Assembly: GCA_938005315.1 (NCBI GenBank)
Contig: CALLOB010000003.1
Coordinates: 1-64,000, forward strand
Origin: an uncultured Phycisphaerae bacterium
GTDB lineage: Bacteria > Planctomycetota > Phycisphaerae > UBA1845 > PWPN01
Reading direction: 5' to 3'
Length of the DNA stretch: 64,000 nucleotides
The notes under the pieces are model-generated. The model saw only the letters and a list, made by a program, of their open reading frames with translations, was not told where the DNA came from and ran no database searches. Numbering within the stretch: the stretch's first letter is position 1; every line of letters begins with the position of its first letter. A program made the position numbers and the translations under genes. Positions 9,824 to 21,483 of the stretch are shown here, piece by piece.

Positions 9824-10597
9824 ATGGTCATCGCGACCTGGAACGTCAACTCGATCCGCGCCCGGCTGGACCGACTGCGGGCCTGGCTCCAGCGGCGGCA
9901 GCCGGATGTGCTGTGCCTCCAGGAGCTCAAGGTGGTCGACGAGGCCTTCCCGGCCGGGCCGCTGCGGGAACTGGGCTACCACGCGGCGGTCCACGGCCAG
10001 AAGACCTACAACGGCGTGGCCATCCTCAGCCGCGCCGAGCCCCGGGAGGTCCACCGGGGCCTCGAGGACGACGACCCGCAGGCCCGGCTGATCTCCGCCC
10101 GCGTCGCCGGCGTGCGCGTGGTCAGCGTCTACGTCCCCAACGGCGAGACCGCCGGCTCCGAGAAGTACGCCTACAAACTGGCGTGGATGGAGCGTCTGCG
10201 GGACTGGCTCCGGCGGCGCTGCTCGCCCGACGAGCCGCTGGTGGTCTGCGGGGATTTCAACGTCGCCCCGGACGACCGCGACGTGGCCTTTCCGGACCTC
10301 TGGGCCGACAGCGTGCTGTGCCGGCCGGAGGTCCGGGAGGCGCTGGCCGGCATCCTGGCCTGGGGCCTGGAGGACGTCGTGCGCGGGCATCATCCCGAAG
10401 GCGGGGTATACTCCTGGTGGGACTACCGCATGCTGGCGTTCCCCCGGAACAACGGCCTGCGGATCGATCACATACTCGCGACGCCGGTGCTGGCCGGGCG
10501 CTGCACGTCGGCGGAGGTGGACCGTGACGAGCGCCGGGGAGACAAACCCTCCGATCACGCTCCGGTGATCGCGACCTTCCGGGAGGACCGCTCATGA
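9824..10597 (+). CDS. xth: Exodeoxyribonuclease III (AP endonuclease family)
   Basis: MVIATWNVNSIRARLDRL...DVLCLQELK...YVPNGE...CGDFNVAP...LRIDHIL...SDHAPV. Confidence 0.93.
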   Translation: MVIATWNVNSIRARLDRLRAWLQRRQPDVLCLQELKVVDEAFPAGPLRELGYHAAVHGQKTYNGVAILSRAEPREVHRGLEDDDPQARLISARVAGVRVVSVYVPNGETAGSEKYAYKLAWMERLRDWLRRRCSPDEPLVVCGDFNVAPDDRDVAFPDLWADSVLCRPEVREALAGILAWGLEDVVRGHHPEGGVYSWWDYRMLAFPRNNGLRIDHILATPVLAGRCTSAEVDRDERRGDKPSDHAPVIATFREDRS

Positions 10598-11406
10598 TCG
10601 AGGATTCCGAGCCCGCCCCGCGGGACCTTTCCGAACGGCTGGAACTGGCGGTGGCCGTGGCCCGCGAGGCCGGCCTGCTGACGCTGGACTATTTCAACCG
10701 GCGGGGCCTGGACGTGCAGCGCAAGTCGGACGGCACGCCGGTCACCGTCGCCGATCGCCGGGCCGAGGAGCACATCCGCGAGCGCGTCGGCGCAGCCTTT
10801 CCCGACGACGCCATCCTCGGCGAGGAGATGCCCGAGAAGACCGGCGCCTCCGGCTACCGCTGGATCCTGGACCCCATCGACGGCACCAAGTCCTTCATCC
10901 AGGGCGTTCCGCTCTACGGCACGCTGGTCGGCGTCGAGTACGGTCGGGCGTGCGTGATCGGCGCGATCGTCATTCCCGCGCTGAACGAGTGCGTCTACGC
11001 CGCGCGGGGCTCGGGGGCCTGGCACGTCCGCGGTGATGCCGAGCCGGTGCCGGCGCGGGTGTCGGCGGTATCCGAGCTGGCCGAATCGGTCTTCTGCGTG
11101 ACCTCGGTCAACGCCTTCCACCAGGCGGGCCGGGCGGAGGCGTTCGAGCTCCTGCGCTCCACGTGCCGTCTCACGCGCGGCTGGGGCGACTGCTACGGCT
11201 ACCTGCTGGTGGCCACGGGCCGGGCCGAGCTGATGATCGACCCGGTGCTGAGCCTCTGGGACATGGCCGCTCTGCCGCCGATCCTCGAGGAGGCCGGGGG
11301 CACGTTCACCGACTGGACCGGCAAGCCCACGATCTACGGCGAGGAGGGCATCGGCAGCAACGGGCTGATCCTTGAGCAGGTGCTGGCGATCACCCGCGAC
11401 CGTTGA
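10594..11406 (+). CDS. Inositol monophosphatase family / histidinol-phosphatase (HisN-type)
   Basis: GEEMPEKTGASGYRWILDPIDGTKSFIQGVPLYGTLVGVE; ATGA overlap with xth. Confidence 0.88.
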   Translation: MIEDSEPAPRDLSERLELAVAVAREAGLLTLDYFNRRGLDVQRKSDGTPVTVADRRAEEHIRERVGAAFPDDAILGEEMPEKTGASGYRWILDPIDGTKSFIQGVPLYGTLVGVEYGRACVIGAIVIPALNECVYAARGSGAWHVRGDAEPVPARVSAVSELAESVFCVTSVNAFHQAGRAEAFELLRSTCRLTRGWGDCYGYLLVATGRAELMIDPVLSLWDMAALPPILEEAGGTFTDWTGKPTIYGEEGIGSNGLILEQVLAITRDR

Positions 11407-11429
11407 TGCCGCCGGTCCGGAAGCGTCTC

Positions 11430-12872
11430 TCAGAGCACCGGTGAGGCCAGGCGGGCCAGGCCCATCAGAATCCCCTCCAGCGGCGGATGCCTGATCGCGT
11501 CGCGCAGCCTTACCGGCCGGGCGCCGGCTTTGAGCGTCTCGAAGTCGGCGTGCAGCTCCTCGGCCAGGGCCCGGCTGTACAACAGCGTGCTGAGCTCGAA
11601 GTTGGTCCGGAAGCTGCGCTCGTCCATGTTGGCCGAGCCGACCATCGCCCACTCCCGATCGACGATCATCACCTTGGAGTGCAGCATGATCCGGTCGTGC
11701 TCGAAGATCTCCACGCCCGCCCGGCACAGGTCGGCGTAGTATCCCCGGCCGGCCCAGAGGACCACGCGGTGGTCGGTGCGGGCGGGAATCATCAGCCGTA
11801 CGCGGACCCCGCGATAGGCCGCCGACTGCAACGCCAGCACCATCGTCGCGTCGGGAACGAAGTAGGGGGTGATGATCTCCAGCTCGGTGCGGGCGGCGCC
11901 GACCGCCGCGAAGAGCATCTGGTGCATGATCGGCGCGTCCTGGTCCGGCCCCGAGGGCACGATCTGCACCACGTGCCTGCCGTCGGCCCGGGGCTCGGGA
12001 AAATAGCGCTCGCTGAGCAGGCGTTCGCCGGTGGTGTAGTGCCAGTCCTCCGCGAACACGTCCTGCAGGTGGAGCACCGCCGGTCCGGTGATCCGCATGT
12101 GCGTGTCGCGCCAGGGACCGTATTTCTCGAGCCGCCCCCGGTACTCGTCCCCGATGTTCTTGCTGCCGGTGAAGCCCGTCAGGCCGTCGATCACCACGAT
12201 CTTGCGGTGGTTGCGGTAGTTGACCCGCCACCGGCCGCGCAGCGGAATCATCGGCAGGGCGAAGGCCACCTTCACGCCGGCCTCGAGCATCGGCCGGACG
12301 AAGGACCGCCCCAGCCGCCAGCAGCCGATGTAGTCCAGCAGCAGGCGGCACTCGACGCCGGCCCGGGCCCGGCCGATCAGCAGGTCGCGGATCATGCGGC
12401 CGGTCTCATCCGGCTGGAAGATGTAGTATTCCAGATGGATCGAGCGTGCGGCCGACTCGATGCCCTGCTGCAGCGCGGTGAAGACCGGCTCGGGCTCGTG
12501 GTAGAGCACCACCTCGTTGCCCCGCGTGGCCGGGAAGTCCGTCAGCCGCCGGGCCAGGCGCATCATGTTGTCCAGCCAGGCGGCCGGTTCGCCGGGGCTC
12601 GCCGCCCCGTGCAGCCGGTCCTGCAACAGCCGCGAGGCGCAGCGGCCCAGGCGGCGCCGGCGCCGGCGACGTCGGCGATGGTGCCAGCGGCGCCGCGGTT
12701 CCCCGAACGCCAGGTACAGCAGCAGGCCCAGGTAGGGCAGCAGAACCAGCGCCAGGATCCAGGCCAGCATGGTGCGCGGGTCGCGCGGGCGGATCAGCAT
12801 GCGCACGATGATCCACGCGACGATCAGCTCGTCCAGCAGCAGCAGCGCCGTCCATGGGCTGATGAAGGGCAT
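11430..12872 (-). CDS. cls: Cardiolipin synthase (PLD family)
   Basis: N-terminal TM helices (MPFISPWTALLLLDELIVAWIIVRMLI) and two HKD-like motifs (NHRKIVVIDGLTGFTGSKNIGDEY; LHSKVMIVDREWAMVGSANMDERSF). Confidence 0.93.
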   Translation of the reverse strand: MPFISPWTALLLLDELIVAWIIVRMLIRPRDPRTMLAWILALVLLPYLGLLLYLAFGEPRRRWHHRRRRRRRRRLGRCASRLLQDRLHGAASPGEPAAWLDNMMRLARRLTDFPATRGNEVVLYHEPEPVFTALQQGIESAARSIHLEYYIFQPDETGRMIRDLLIGRARAGVECRLLLDYIGCWRLGRSFVRPMLEAGVKVAFALPMIPLRGRWRVNYRNHRKIVVIDGLTGFTGSKNIGDEYRGRLEKYGPWRDTHMRITGPAVLHLQDVFAEDWHYTTGERLLSERYFPEPRADGRHVVQIVPSGPDQDAPIMHQMLFAAVGAARTELEIITPYFVPDATMVLALQSAAYRGVRVRLMIPARTDHRVVLWAGRGYYADLCRAGVEIFEHDRIMLHSKVMIVDREWAMVGSANMDERSFRTNFELSTLLYSRALAEELHADFETLKAGARPVRLRDAIRHPPLEGILMGLARLASPVL

Positions 12873-12900
12873 GTCTTGGTGCCCGGCGGCGGTCCGGGTC

Positions 12901-13995
12901 TCAGTATATCGGCTCCCGCCGGCGGCGGATACCGGCATCGGCCAGGGCGCGGTGGAGGCGTACCGCGTTTTCGGCCCGCTGCCCGGCATCCAGGTGGTAC
13001 TGGATCTCCAGCGGGCCGCCGGCGTTGGCCTCCAGCGTCCGCCGCACCCAGGCGTCCACTTCCGACGGCCGGGCCTCGGTCAGCAGCCGGTTGTCGGGCA
13101 GCAGATCCACCCGCAGCATGCCGAATCGCTGCCGCAACGCCGTCAGGCTGGTGCCGCCCCCGACGTTCAGGCAGGCCAGGGGCTCGATCGCGGCGAAAAC
13201 TTCCAGCAGATTGTCGGACCGTCCGCAGGAATGCAGCCGCACCGGTCCGGTTTCACGGGCCAGACGGCAGGTCGGCTCCAGCACGAAGTCGCGGAAACGC
13301 CCCGGCCCGATCATGCCCGCCGAACACTCGCCGACGTGCAGACCGGTCACGGTCATGCCCGCAGCCTTCGAGAAAAGCCGGATCAGTCGGGCGTAAGCCT
13401 CGGCCAGGGCTTCCAGGGCCGCCCGGGCATACGGTGGATCATCGGTCATCTGCAGCAGGAACTCCTGCCCGGCGAGCTTGACCGCCGTGGTCAGCAGGCC
13501 GTGAATCGTCGCCCGGCCGGTGGCGTCCCAGAAGAACGGCGGCACGACGACGTGGGTCCGGCCGAAGGTCTCCCTGGCCCGCAGCACCTGCTCCAGGAAC
13601 ATGGAAAACGGCCAGGTGGCCGCCCAGTCCGTCGCCTCCAGCCGATCGGGAATCCGTGATCCCGCCAGAGGCGCCGAGGCGATGTCGGGGTCCTTGTCGC
13701 CCGGGAACACCAGCGGCGCGCCCAGGGCCGCGCCCAGCAGGAGGTTCGGCTGCAGCCCGCCGATCAGCACCACCGGCCGCCGCCGCCCCTCGACCTGCAC
13801 GAGGCTGGCCTCCAGGACGTAGATCGGCAGGTCCGGGAAGCGGCTGGCGACGTATTCCTGCAGGATCCGCTCGCGCCGCAGCCGCGCGGAGGGATCCGTG
13901 AAGAAAGCCTCGTCGAAGACGAAGCCGCCCTCGGCGTGCAGCCAGCCGAAACTGACGCTGCCGGCCACGGCGATGCCGTCGATCGCGGTCGACAT
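12901..13995 (-). CDS. Uroporphyrinogen decarboxylase (URO-D)-family protein
   Basis: Overall URO-D/MtaA-like pattern with FRDFVLEPTCRLARETGPVRLHSCGRSDNLLEVFAAI and LNVGGGTSL. Confidence 0.65.
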   Translation of the reverse strand: MSTAIDGIAVAGSVSFGWLHAEGGFVFDEAFFTDPSARLRRERILQEYVASRFPDLPIYVLEASLVQVEGRRRPVVLIGGLQPNLLLGAALGAPLVFPGDKDPDIASAPLAGSRIPDRLEATDWAATWPFSMFLEQVLRARETFGRTHVVVPPFFWDATGRATIHGLLTTAVKLAGQEFLLQMTDDPPYARAALEALAEAYARLIRLFSKAAGMTVTGLHVGECSAGMIGPGRFRDFVLEPTCRLARETGPVRLHSCGRSDNLLEVFAAIEPLACLNVGGGTSLTALRQRFGMLRVDLLPDNRLLTEARPSEVDAWVRRTLEANAGGPLEIQYHLDAGQRAENAVRLHRALADAGIRRRREPIY

Positions 13996-14288
13996 GAGTT
14001 ACCCTCGTCCGGCCGGCCGCCGTCGCGGACGTGTCGCCGACATGTCGCCGGGCCGGTCGCAGCTCCGTCCGCAGGTCCGGGGGATTGTACCGCCGGTCAA
14101 GCGCCGCACCTACCGTTCCGGCGGGACTTCCATGCGGTCCGCGTCTTTCGCCCGCGTCCCCGGAACACCGCACGGACGGGCTTGGGACGTCTCCGGCCAG
14201 GTGGTATCATGCCGACTCCCCCGGGCGGCGGGCCGGCGATGCGCGTCGCGCCGACAGGGGTCTTGCGGAATCGAGGCAAAGGCAGCCG

Positions 14289-17171
14289 ATGGATCCATCA
14301 CCCGGCCGATACGACTTCACCGCCATCGAAGCCAGGTGGCAGAGCTTCTGGGCGGAGCATCAGACCTTCCGCACGCCGCAGCCGGGTGCGCCGGGCTTCG
14401 ACCCGGCCCGCCCCAAGCTCTACGTGCTGGACATGTTTCCCTATCCCAGCGGCGTCGGGCTGCATGTCGGCCATCCGCTGGGCTACATCGCCACCGATAT
14501 CTACGCCCGTTTCATGCGCATGCGCGGCTACAACGTGCTGCATCCCATGGGGTATGACGCCTTCGGGCTGCCGGCCGAGCAGTACGCGGTCGAGCACGGC
14601 GTGCCGCCGGCTGAAACCACCCGCCGCAACATCGACAACATGCGGGCCCAGCTTCAGCGGCTCGGGATGGGCTACGACTGGAGCCGCGAGATCGCCACCA
14701 CCGACGTGGAGTACTACCGCTGGACGCAGTGGATCTTCCTGCAGCTCTACAACAGCTGGTTCGACCCGTCGGTCCAGGCCGCCCGGCCGATCGCCGAGCT
14801 GGAGCACAAGCTCGAGCAGGAGCATCTGCTGGTCGACTTCAACGGCGAGCCGGTGCCGGCCTTCGACCGCGGCATGCAGGAGGTCTACGGGGATCCGATC
14901 GGCACGCGGCGCTGGGCGGAACTCACCCCGGCCGAGCGGCGCGCGGTTCTCGACGGCCAGCGGCTGGCCTATCTCGACGAGGTGGCGGTCAACTGGTGCC
15001 CGGCGCTGGGCACGGTGCTGGCCAACGAGGAGGTGACCAACGAGGGCCGCAGCGACCGCGGCAACCACCCCGTCTATCGCCGGCCGCTGCGCCAGTGGAT
15101 GCTTCGCATCACGGCTTATGCCCGCCGCCTGGAGGAGGAGCTGGACCTGGTCGACTGGCCCGAGCCGATCAAGCTCATGCAGCGCAACTGGATCGGCCGA
15201 AGCGAGGGTGCCGAGGTCGATTTCCCGCTGGCCGACGGCGACGAGGCCATCCGCGTCTACACCACGCGTCCCGATACGCTTTTCGGGGCCACCTACATGG
15301 TGCTGGCCCCCGAGCACGAGCTGGTCGAGCGGATCACCACGCCGGATCAGCGGGCGGCGGTGCAGGCCTACGTGGCCGCCGCGGCCGCCCGCAGCGAGCT
15401 GGACCGCACGGCCGACACGAAGGAAAAGACCGGCGTGTGGACCGGGGCTTACGCGATCAACCCGGTCAACGGGCAGCGCATTCCGGTGTGGGTGGCCGAC
15501 TACGTGCTGATGGGCTACGGCACCGGCGCGATCATGGCCGTGCCGGCGCATGACACCCGCGACTTCGAGTTCGCCCGGGCCTTCGGGTTGCCGGTCGTGC
15601 AGGTGGTCGAGCCGCCGCCGGGCGTGGACTGGCGCGGCTACACCGGCGACGGCACGGCCGTGAATTCGGGACCTTTCGACGGCCTGCCGACGCCCGAGTT
15701 CAAGCGCCGGATCACCGAGTGGCTCCAGGAGCGGCGCATCGGGCGCCGGGCGGTGCAGTACAAGCTGCGAGACTGGCTGTTCAGCCGGCAGCGTTACTGG
15801 GGCGAGCCTTTCCCGATCGTTCACGACCTGGACACCGGCGAGACTTTCGCGCTGGACGCATGCGAGCTGCCGGTCGAACTGCCGCACATCGACGACTACC
15901 GCCCGCAGGCCTCGGAGGACCCGATGGCCCCGCCGGCCCCGCCGCTGGGCCGGGCGAAGGACTGGGCCGAAGTCCGCGGCTGGGTGACCGACCGGGGCGC
16001 GGTGCGGCTGCTGCGGCCCGGCGCCGAGCCTCCGGCCGGCGCCGCGATCCGGCGCTTCCGGCGCGAGCTGAACACCATGCCGCAGTGGGCCGGATCCTGC
16101 TGGTATTACCTGCGCTACCTGGACAACCGCAACGCCGAGGCCTTCGTCGATCCCGGCATCGAGCGCTACTGGATGGCCTCCGGCCCGCTCAACAGGGCCG
16201 GCGGGGTGGACCTCTACGTCGGCGGCGCCGAGCACGCGGTTCTGCACCTGCTGTACGCCCGCTTCTGGCACAAGGTGCTGTACGACCTGGGTTACGTCAG
16301 CTCGCCCGAGCCGTTCGGCCGGCTTTTCAACCAGGGCTACATCCAGGCCTACGCCTACCAGGACGCCCGCGGCATGTACGTGCCGGTGGAGGACGTCGAG
16401 GAGCATACCGAGGACGGTAAGGTCGTCTGCCGCCGCAGGTCCACCGGCGAGCCGCTGACCCGCAGCCTGGGCAAGATGGGCAAGAGCCTCAAGAACGCCG
16501 TGGCCCCCGACGACATCTGCCGCGCCTACGGGGCCGACACGCTGCGGGCCTACGAGATGTACATGGGGCCGCTGGAGGCCAGCAAGCCCTGGAGCACGCG
16601 CGACATCGTCGGCCTGAGCCGCTTCATCCACGCGGTCTGGAAGCGCTTCGTCGCCGAGGACGGCTCGTTGAAGGTCCGCGATGAGCCGGTCGACGAGGCC
16701 TTGCGGCGGCTGCTGCACCGGACCGTCCGCAAGGTCACCGCGGACATGGAGAACCTGCGGTTCAACACCGCCATCGCCGCGCTGATCGAGCTGAACAACG
16801 CCCTCAAGGGCGAGGGCATCGCCCGCGAGGCGGCCGAGCCGCTGCTCAAGATGCTCGCGCCGGTCGCCCCGCACCTGGCCGAGGAACTCTGGCAGCGCAT
16901 GCAGGGCCCCGCCTGGCGCGGCTCCATCGCCGATGAGCCCTGGCCGGCGTGGGACGACAGCCTGTGCGTCGAGGCCGAGGTGGAGATCCCCGTCCAGGTC
17001 AACGGCAAGGTGCGTTCGCGGATCACGCTGCCGGCCGCGGCGGCCGGGGACGCCGCGGCCATGGAAGAGGCCGCCCGCAACGACGAACGCGTCCGGCGGG
17101 AGATCGCCGGCAAGACGGTCCGCAAGGTCGTCTGCGTGCCGGGCAGGATGGTCAACATCGTGGCCAGCTGA
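14289..17171 (+). CDS. leuS: Leucine--tRNA ligase
   Basis: FPYPSGVGLHVGHPLGYIATDI (HIGH motif), editing-domain signatures, LGKMGKSLKNAV (KMSKS-type), C-terminal anticodon-binding region. Confidence 0.96.
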   Translation: MDPSPGRYDFTAIEARWQSFWAEHQTFRTPQPGAPGFDPARPKLYVLDMFPYPSGVGLHVGHPLGYIATDIYARFMRMRGYNVLHPMGYDAFGLPAEQYAVEHGVPPAETTRRNIDNMRAQLQRLGMGYDWSREIATTDVEYYRWTQWIFLQLYNSWFDPSVQAARPIAELEHKLEQEHLLVDFNGEPVPAFDRGMQEVYGDPIGTRRWAELTPAERRAVLDGQRLAYLDEVAVNWCPALGTVLANEEVTNEGRSDRGNHPVYRRPLRQWMLRITAYARRLEEELDLVDWPEPIKLMQRNWIGRSEGAEVDFPLADGDEAIRVYTTRPDTLFGATYMVLAPEHELVERITTPDQRAAVQAYVAAAAARSELDRTADTKEKTGVWTGAYAINPVNGQRIPVWVADYVLMGYGTGAIMAVPAHDTRDFEFARAFGLPVVQVVEPPPGVDWRGYTGDGTAVNSGPFDGLPTPEFKRRITEWLQERRIGRRAVQYKLRDWLFSRQRYWGEPFPIVHDLDTGETFALDACELPVELPHIDDYRPQASEDPMAPPAPPLGRAKDWAEVRGWVTDRGAVRLLRPGAEPPAGAAIRRFRRELNTMPQWAGSCWYYLRYLDNRNAEAFVDPGIERYWMASGPLNRAGGVDLYVGGAEHAVLHLLYARFWHKVLYDLGYVSSPEPFGRLFNQGYIQAYAYQDARGMYVPVEDVEEHTEDGKVVCRRRSTGEPLTRSLGKMGKSLKNAVAPDDICRAYGADTLRAYEMYMGPLEASKPWSTRDIVGLSRFIHAVWKRFVAEDGSLKVRDEPVDEALRRLLHRTVRKVTADMENLRFNTAIAALIELNNALKGEGIAREAAEPLLKMLAPVAPHLAEELWQRMQGPAWRGSIADEPWPAWDDSLCVEAEVEIPVQVNGKVRSRITLPAAAAGDAAAMEEAARNDERVRREIAGKTVRKVVCVPGRMVNIVAS

Positions 17172-17247
17172 GCCCGCCAGACCGCCGCCGCCGCAGGGCC
17201 GGCACGCGACGGGGGAGGCATCGCGGCCGCGACATGGGGCAGGCGTC

Positions 17248-17820
17248 ATGGCCCTGGAGGTCGAAGCCAAGTTCCGGTCCGACCCGGTGCTGAACAGCGA
17301 CATGCCGCGCCGGCTCGCCGGGGCGGGGGGGCGCTTCCTCCGCCGCGTGCTGGAGATCAACCGCATCTTCGACAGCCCCGGCCGCGATCTGCTGAGCCGC
17401 GGCTGCGGCCTGCGGATCCGCGCGTACCGCCAGGTGGAGGGGGATCCCGCGCCCGCGACGCTGACCTACAAGGGCCCGCGGCAGGCCGGGCCGCTCAAGA
17501 GCCGCCGGGAGATCGAAACCGGCCTGGACGACCCGGCCGCGGCCGCCGGGATCCTGGCGGCCCTGGGTTTCGTCGAGGCGGTGAGCTTCCAGAAGCGTCG
17601 GGCGAGCTGGGTCCTGGGGAATTGCACCGTCGAGCTGGATGAAGTGCCTTATTTAGGTCATTTTATCGAGATCGAAGGCCCCGACGAGCCATCCGTGCTG
17701 GCGACCGGGGATGCGCTCGGGCTGGCCGGGATTCCCGTGGAGCCCCGAAGCTACGTCGCCCTGCTGGCGGAGTGGTGCCGGCAGCACGACCGGCCGCCGG
17801 TGGGCATCGCCTTCGAGTGA
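17248..17820 (+). CDS. CYTH-domain protein (class IV adenylate cyclase / thiamine-triphosphatase-like)
   Basis: MALEVEAKFRSD (ExExK-type), TYKGP, KSRREIET, FQKRRASW, VELDEVPYLGHFIEIEG. Confidence 0.88.
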   Translation: MALEVEAKFRSDPVLNSDMPRRLAGAGGRFLRRVLEINRIFDSPGRDLLSRGCGLRIRAYRQVEGDPAPATLTYKGPRQAGPLKSRREIETGLDDPAAAAGILAALGFVEAVSFQKRRASWVLGNCTVELDEVPYLGHFIEIEGPDEPSVLATGDALGLAGIPVEPRSYVALLAEWCRQHDRPPVGIAFE

Positions 17821-17847
17821 ACACGCGCATCCCCGCAGCCGCCGGCG

Positions 17848-19053
17848 TCAGCTCACCGCCGGCGCCACGTCGCGCATCGGCCCGGCGGCCCCGGCGGCCG
17901 CCCAGTTGCGGATCGCGTTGAGCGTCTGGGGCCACCTGCTCGACAGCCGTCGCCGCAGGAACACCCCGTAAAGCCCGTCCAGCGCCTCGATCAGCTCGCG
18001 GAGCTTCTGCATGCGGTCCTCGAACACGTCACGCGGCGTGGAGGCCTCGGTCGGCGGCGACAGCCGGATGCCGCTGCAGGACATGGCATCGCCCCGGAGC
18101 GCCAGCCCGAACGACTCGCCGCCGGAAGCGACCTGAAGTCCGGCCCGGACCGGATGTTTGCCGCCGGCCAGGGCGACGCGCGACTCGGGCAGGCCGGCCG
18201 GATCCTCGGCCCGCACGCTGATCGCCCCGTTCAGGTTGAACGTGCACTTGAGATCCAGAGCCTTCTCGAAGAACACCGCCACCGCGCGACCCGGGGCCAC
18301 GGCGATCTCCGCGGACTCCACCTCCGCGGCGTACCACAGCCAGGTGAGCCACTCGGTGCCCAGAAAGTCCCTGGAACGGGCCTCGTCGCCGATCGGCGGA
18401 CCCTCGGCCGGGTCGACGCCCTCCGGCGGGGGGACGAAGAAGGCCGGCCGGCAGTCTTCGAAGTACCTGTTTTCCCCGGCGCGCGCCGACCACCGGGCGG
18501 CCAGCTCTCCGGCCGACAGCGGCACGGCGGCCAGGTCGAATGTCTCCTGGAACAGCGTCGCGAACGCGTCGATCGCGGTCGTCGCGGCCGTGCCGAGATA
18601 GGCCTCGCCGCGGCGGAAGTCCCAGAAGACCGGGATGCTCTTCATCCGCCGGAAAGCCCCGGCCCGGGCTTCCTGCTCGGCCCGCGCCAGGGCCTGTTCG
18701 CGGGCTTCGCGCCGCTCGGTCCGCGAGAGAAATTCCCGGCCGGTGGCCTGAAGCATCGCCCGCTCGTTCTCCTTGCAGTAGCTGCGCACCAGATCGGCGG
18801 GGGGGCGATGGCTGTCGATCCGCATGGCGAAGTGCAGCCCGTCGGCGATCGCGTTCCTGGCGAAGCTGAAGTCCGTATCCAGAATGTGCTCGCCGGTGAT
18901 CCAGCCGACCTCCAGGTGGTCGGCCGGCCGCAGGCTGTCGGCTCCGATGGCGTGCGATGCCAGGGCCTCGATCATGGCCTCCTCCGCGCGGGCCGGAGCC
19001 TGGCCGGCGACCGAGAAACGCTTCAACGCGATCGAACCGCTTGCGAAAGCCAT
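17848..19053 (-). CDS. rdgC: RdgC-like recombination-associated protein
   Basis: MAFASGSIALKRFSV...GWITGEHILDTDFSF...; FLGTEWLTWLWYAAEVE motif characteristic of RdgC-family proteins. Confidence 0.65.
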   Translation of the reverse strand: MAFASGSIALKRFSVAGQAPARAEEAMIEALASHAIGADSLRPADHLEVGWITGEHILDTDFSFARNAIADGLHFAMRIDSHRPPADLVRSYCKENERAMLQATGREFLSRTERREAREQALARAEQEARAGAFRRMKSIPVFWDFRRGEAYLGTAATTAIDAFATLFQETFDLAAVPLSAGELAARWSARAGENRYFEDCRPAFFVPPPEGVDPAEGPPIGDEARSRDFLGTEWLTWLWYAAEVESAEIAVAPGRAVAVFFEKALDLKCTFNLNGAISVRAEDPAGLPESRVALAGGKHPVRAGLQVASGGESFGLALRGDAMSCSGIRLSPPTEASTPRDVFEDRMQKLRELIEALDGLYGVFLRRRLSSRWPQTLNAIRNWAAAGAAGPMRDVAPAVS

Positions 19054-19331
19054 CTGTGGCCGACTCCTTTCATCTTCCGTCGTGGTCCGCCAGCCCTCGA
19101 GCGTCGGCGCGCCCGGTCGCGAGCGTCGACGTCAACTATAGACGGATGCGGCAGGGCGTCAATCGCGTTCAGCGACCGGAAAACAGCGGTTTGTGAGTTG
19201 TCCGGAGGCCGATGGCATCCGCGGGTTGTGAATAACGGGCCGAGGTCCGGCCGGCGCCCGGTCGCACACGGGAGTTATGATCGGCCGCGGGAAAACGATG
19301 CGGCAGTGAGATTCGAGCGGCCGGGCGACGC

Positions 19332-19949
19332 TCATCGCTGCTCGTGCCCGGCGAACGCGTCCGGCGCGAGGCTCACGCGGTTCGGCGGGTACAGCAGGAA
19401 CGCCGCCAGCAGCAGGGCCCCGGACATCCCCAGGATGAGCTGACGGTATGGCGAGGTGACGAAGATGTCGGCGAACATCCAGCCGGGCAGCCAGCGCCCG
19501 GCCTGGCGCAGCCACGTCGGGGTCGGCGGGGGCGGAGCCTGGGGGCCGGTCGGCGGGAGGATCGCCGCCCCCAGATGCACCCGAACCGAGTTCAGCGTTT
19601 CGGGATCCCAGCGGATGAGCTCTTCGCCGGGGATGGTGCGGTTCAGCTCCCGCCGCACGATCCGCTCCATGACCAGCGGGTCGCTGCGCAGGGCCTGGAT
19701 CCGGGCCTCGTTGCGGCGGATCCGGGCCTCGAAGCCGGCCACCACCGCCTCCAGGTCGCGCTCGTATTCCCAGATTTCCAGCGCCTGCCTCCAGGCCGGC
19801 ATCAGCACACAGGGCGCGAACATCGCGACCGACAGGCAGGTCAGGGCCCAGAACATGATCGGGTGGGTCAGCGAACCGGCGGACGGGCACCCCGCGGCCT
19901 CACCCGCCCCGGGGGCGGAGCGGGAAGCCGCGTGGCTGGTCTCGATCAT
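19332..19949 (-). CDS. Septum formation initiator (FtsB/DivIC-like) family protein
   Basis: Single TM then coiled coil (EYERDLEAVVAGFEARIRRNEARIQALRSDPLVMERIVRRELN), then a second hydrophobic segment. Confidence 0.6.
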   Translation of the reverse strand: MIETSHAASRSAPGAGEAAGCPSAGSLTHPIMFWALTCLSVAMFAPCVLMPAWRQALEIWEYERDLEAVVAGFEARIRRNEARIQALRSDPLVMERIVRRELNRTIPGEELIRWDPETLNSVRVHLGAAILPPTGPQAPPPPTPTWLRQAGRWLPGWMFADIFVTSPYRQLILGMSGALLLAAFLLYPPNRVSLAPDAFAGHEQR

Positions 19950-20001
19950 CGCGGGCCGGCGGGCATCCATGCCGTCGAACCTCTCTGCCGCCGGAGGAGC
20001 C

Positions 20002-21324
<1,323 letters not shown>

Positions 21325-21483
21325 TTATGAAAACACTTCGCCGGAAAACACCCAAGACTATACTTCGGCCGCAGCCCCGGTCAAGCAACAGCCGATCCGC
21401 TGATGACCGGGGGGGCTGACCAGTCCGGCGACCGTCAACCCGGCGGGCCGGAAGCGTTCCTTTTGTCCCACGGGCCCCCCGGA

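Noticed and set aside
7273-9930. 885-aa minus-strand ORF
   Set aside because: Shadow ORF antisense to cydAB.
12655-12680. Arg-codon run (RRRRRRRRRR) in the cardiolipin synthase as a repeat-expansion signal
   Set aside because: Simple positively charged cytoplasmic linker between TM and PLD domains; common in such proteins and not evidence of special function.
14298-17366. 1022-aa minus-strand ORF
   Set aside because: Shadow ORF antisense to leuS, which has unambiguous motifs.
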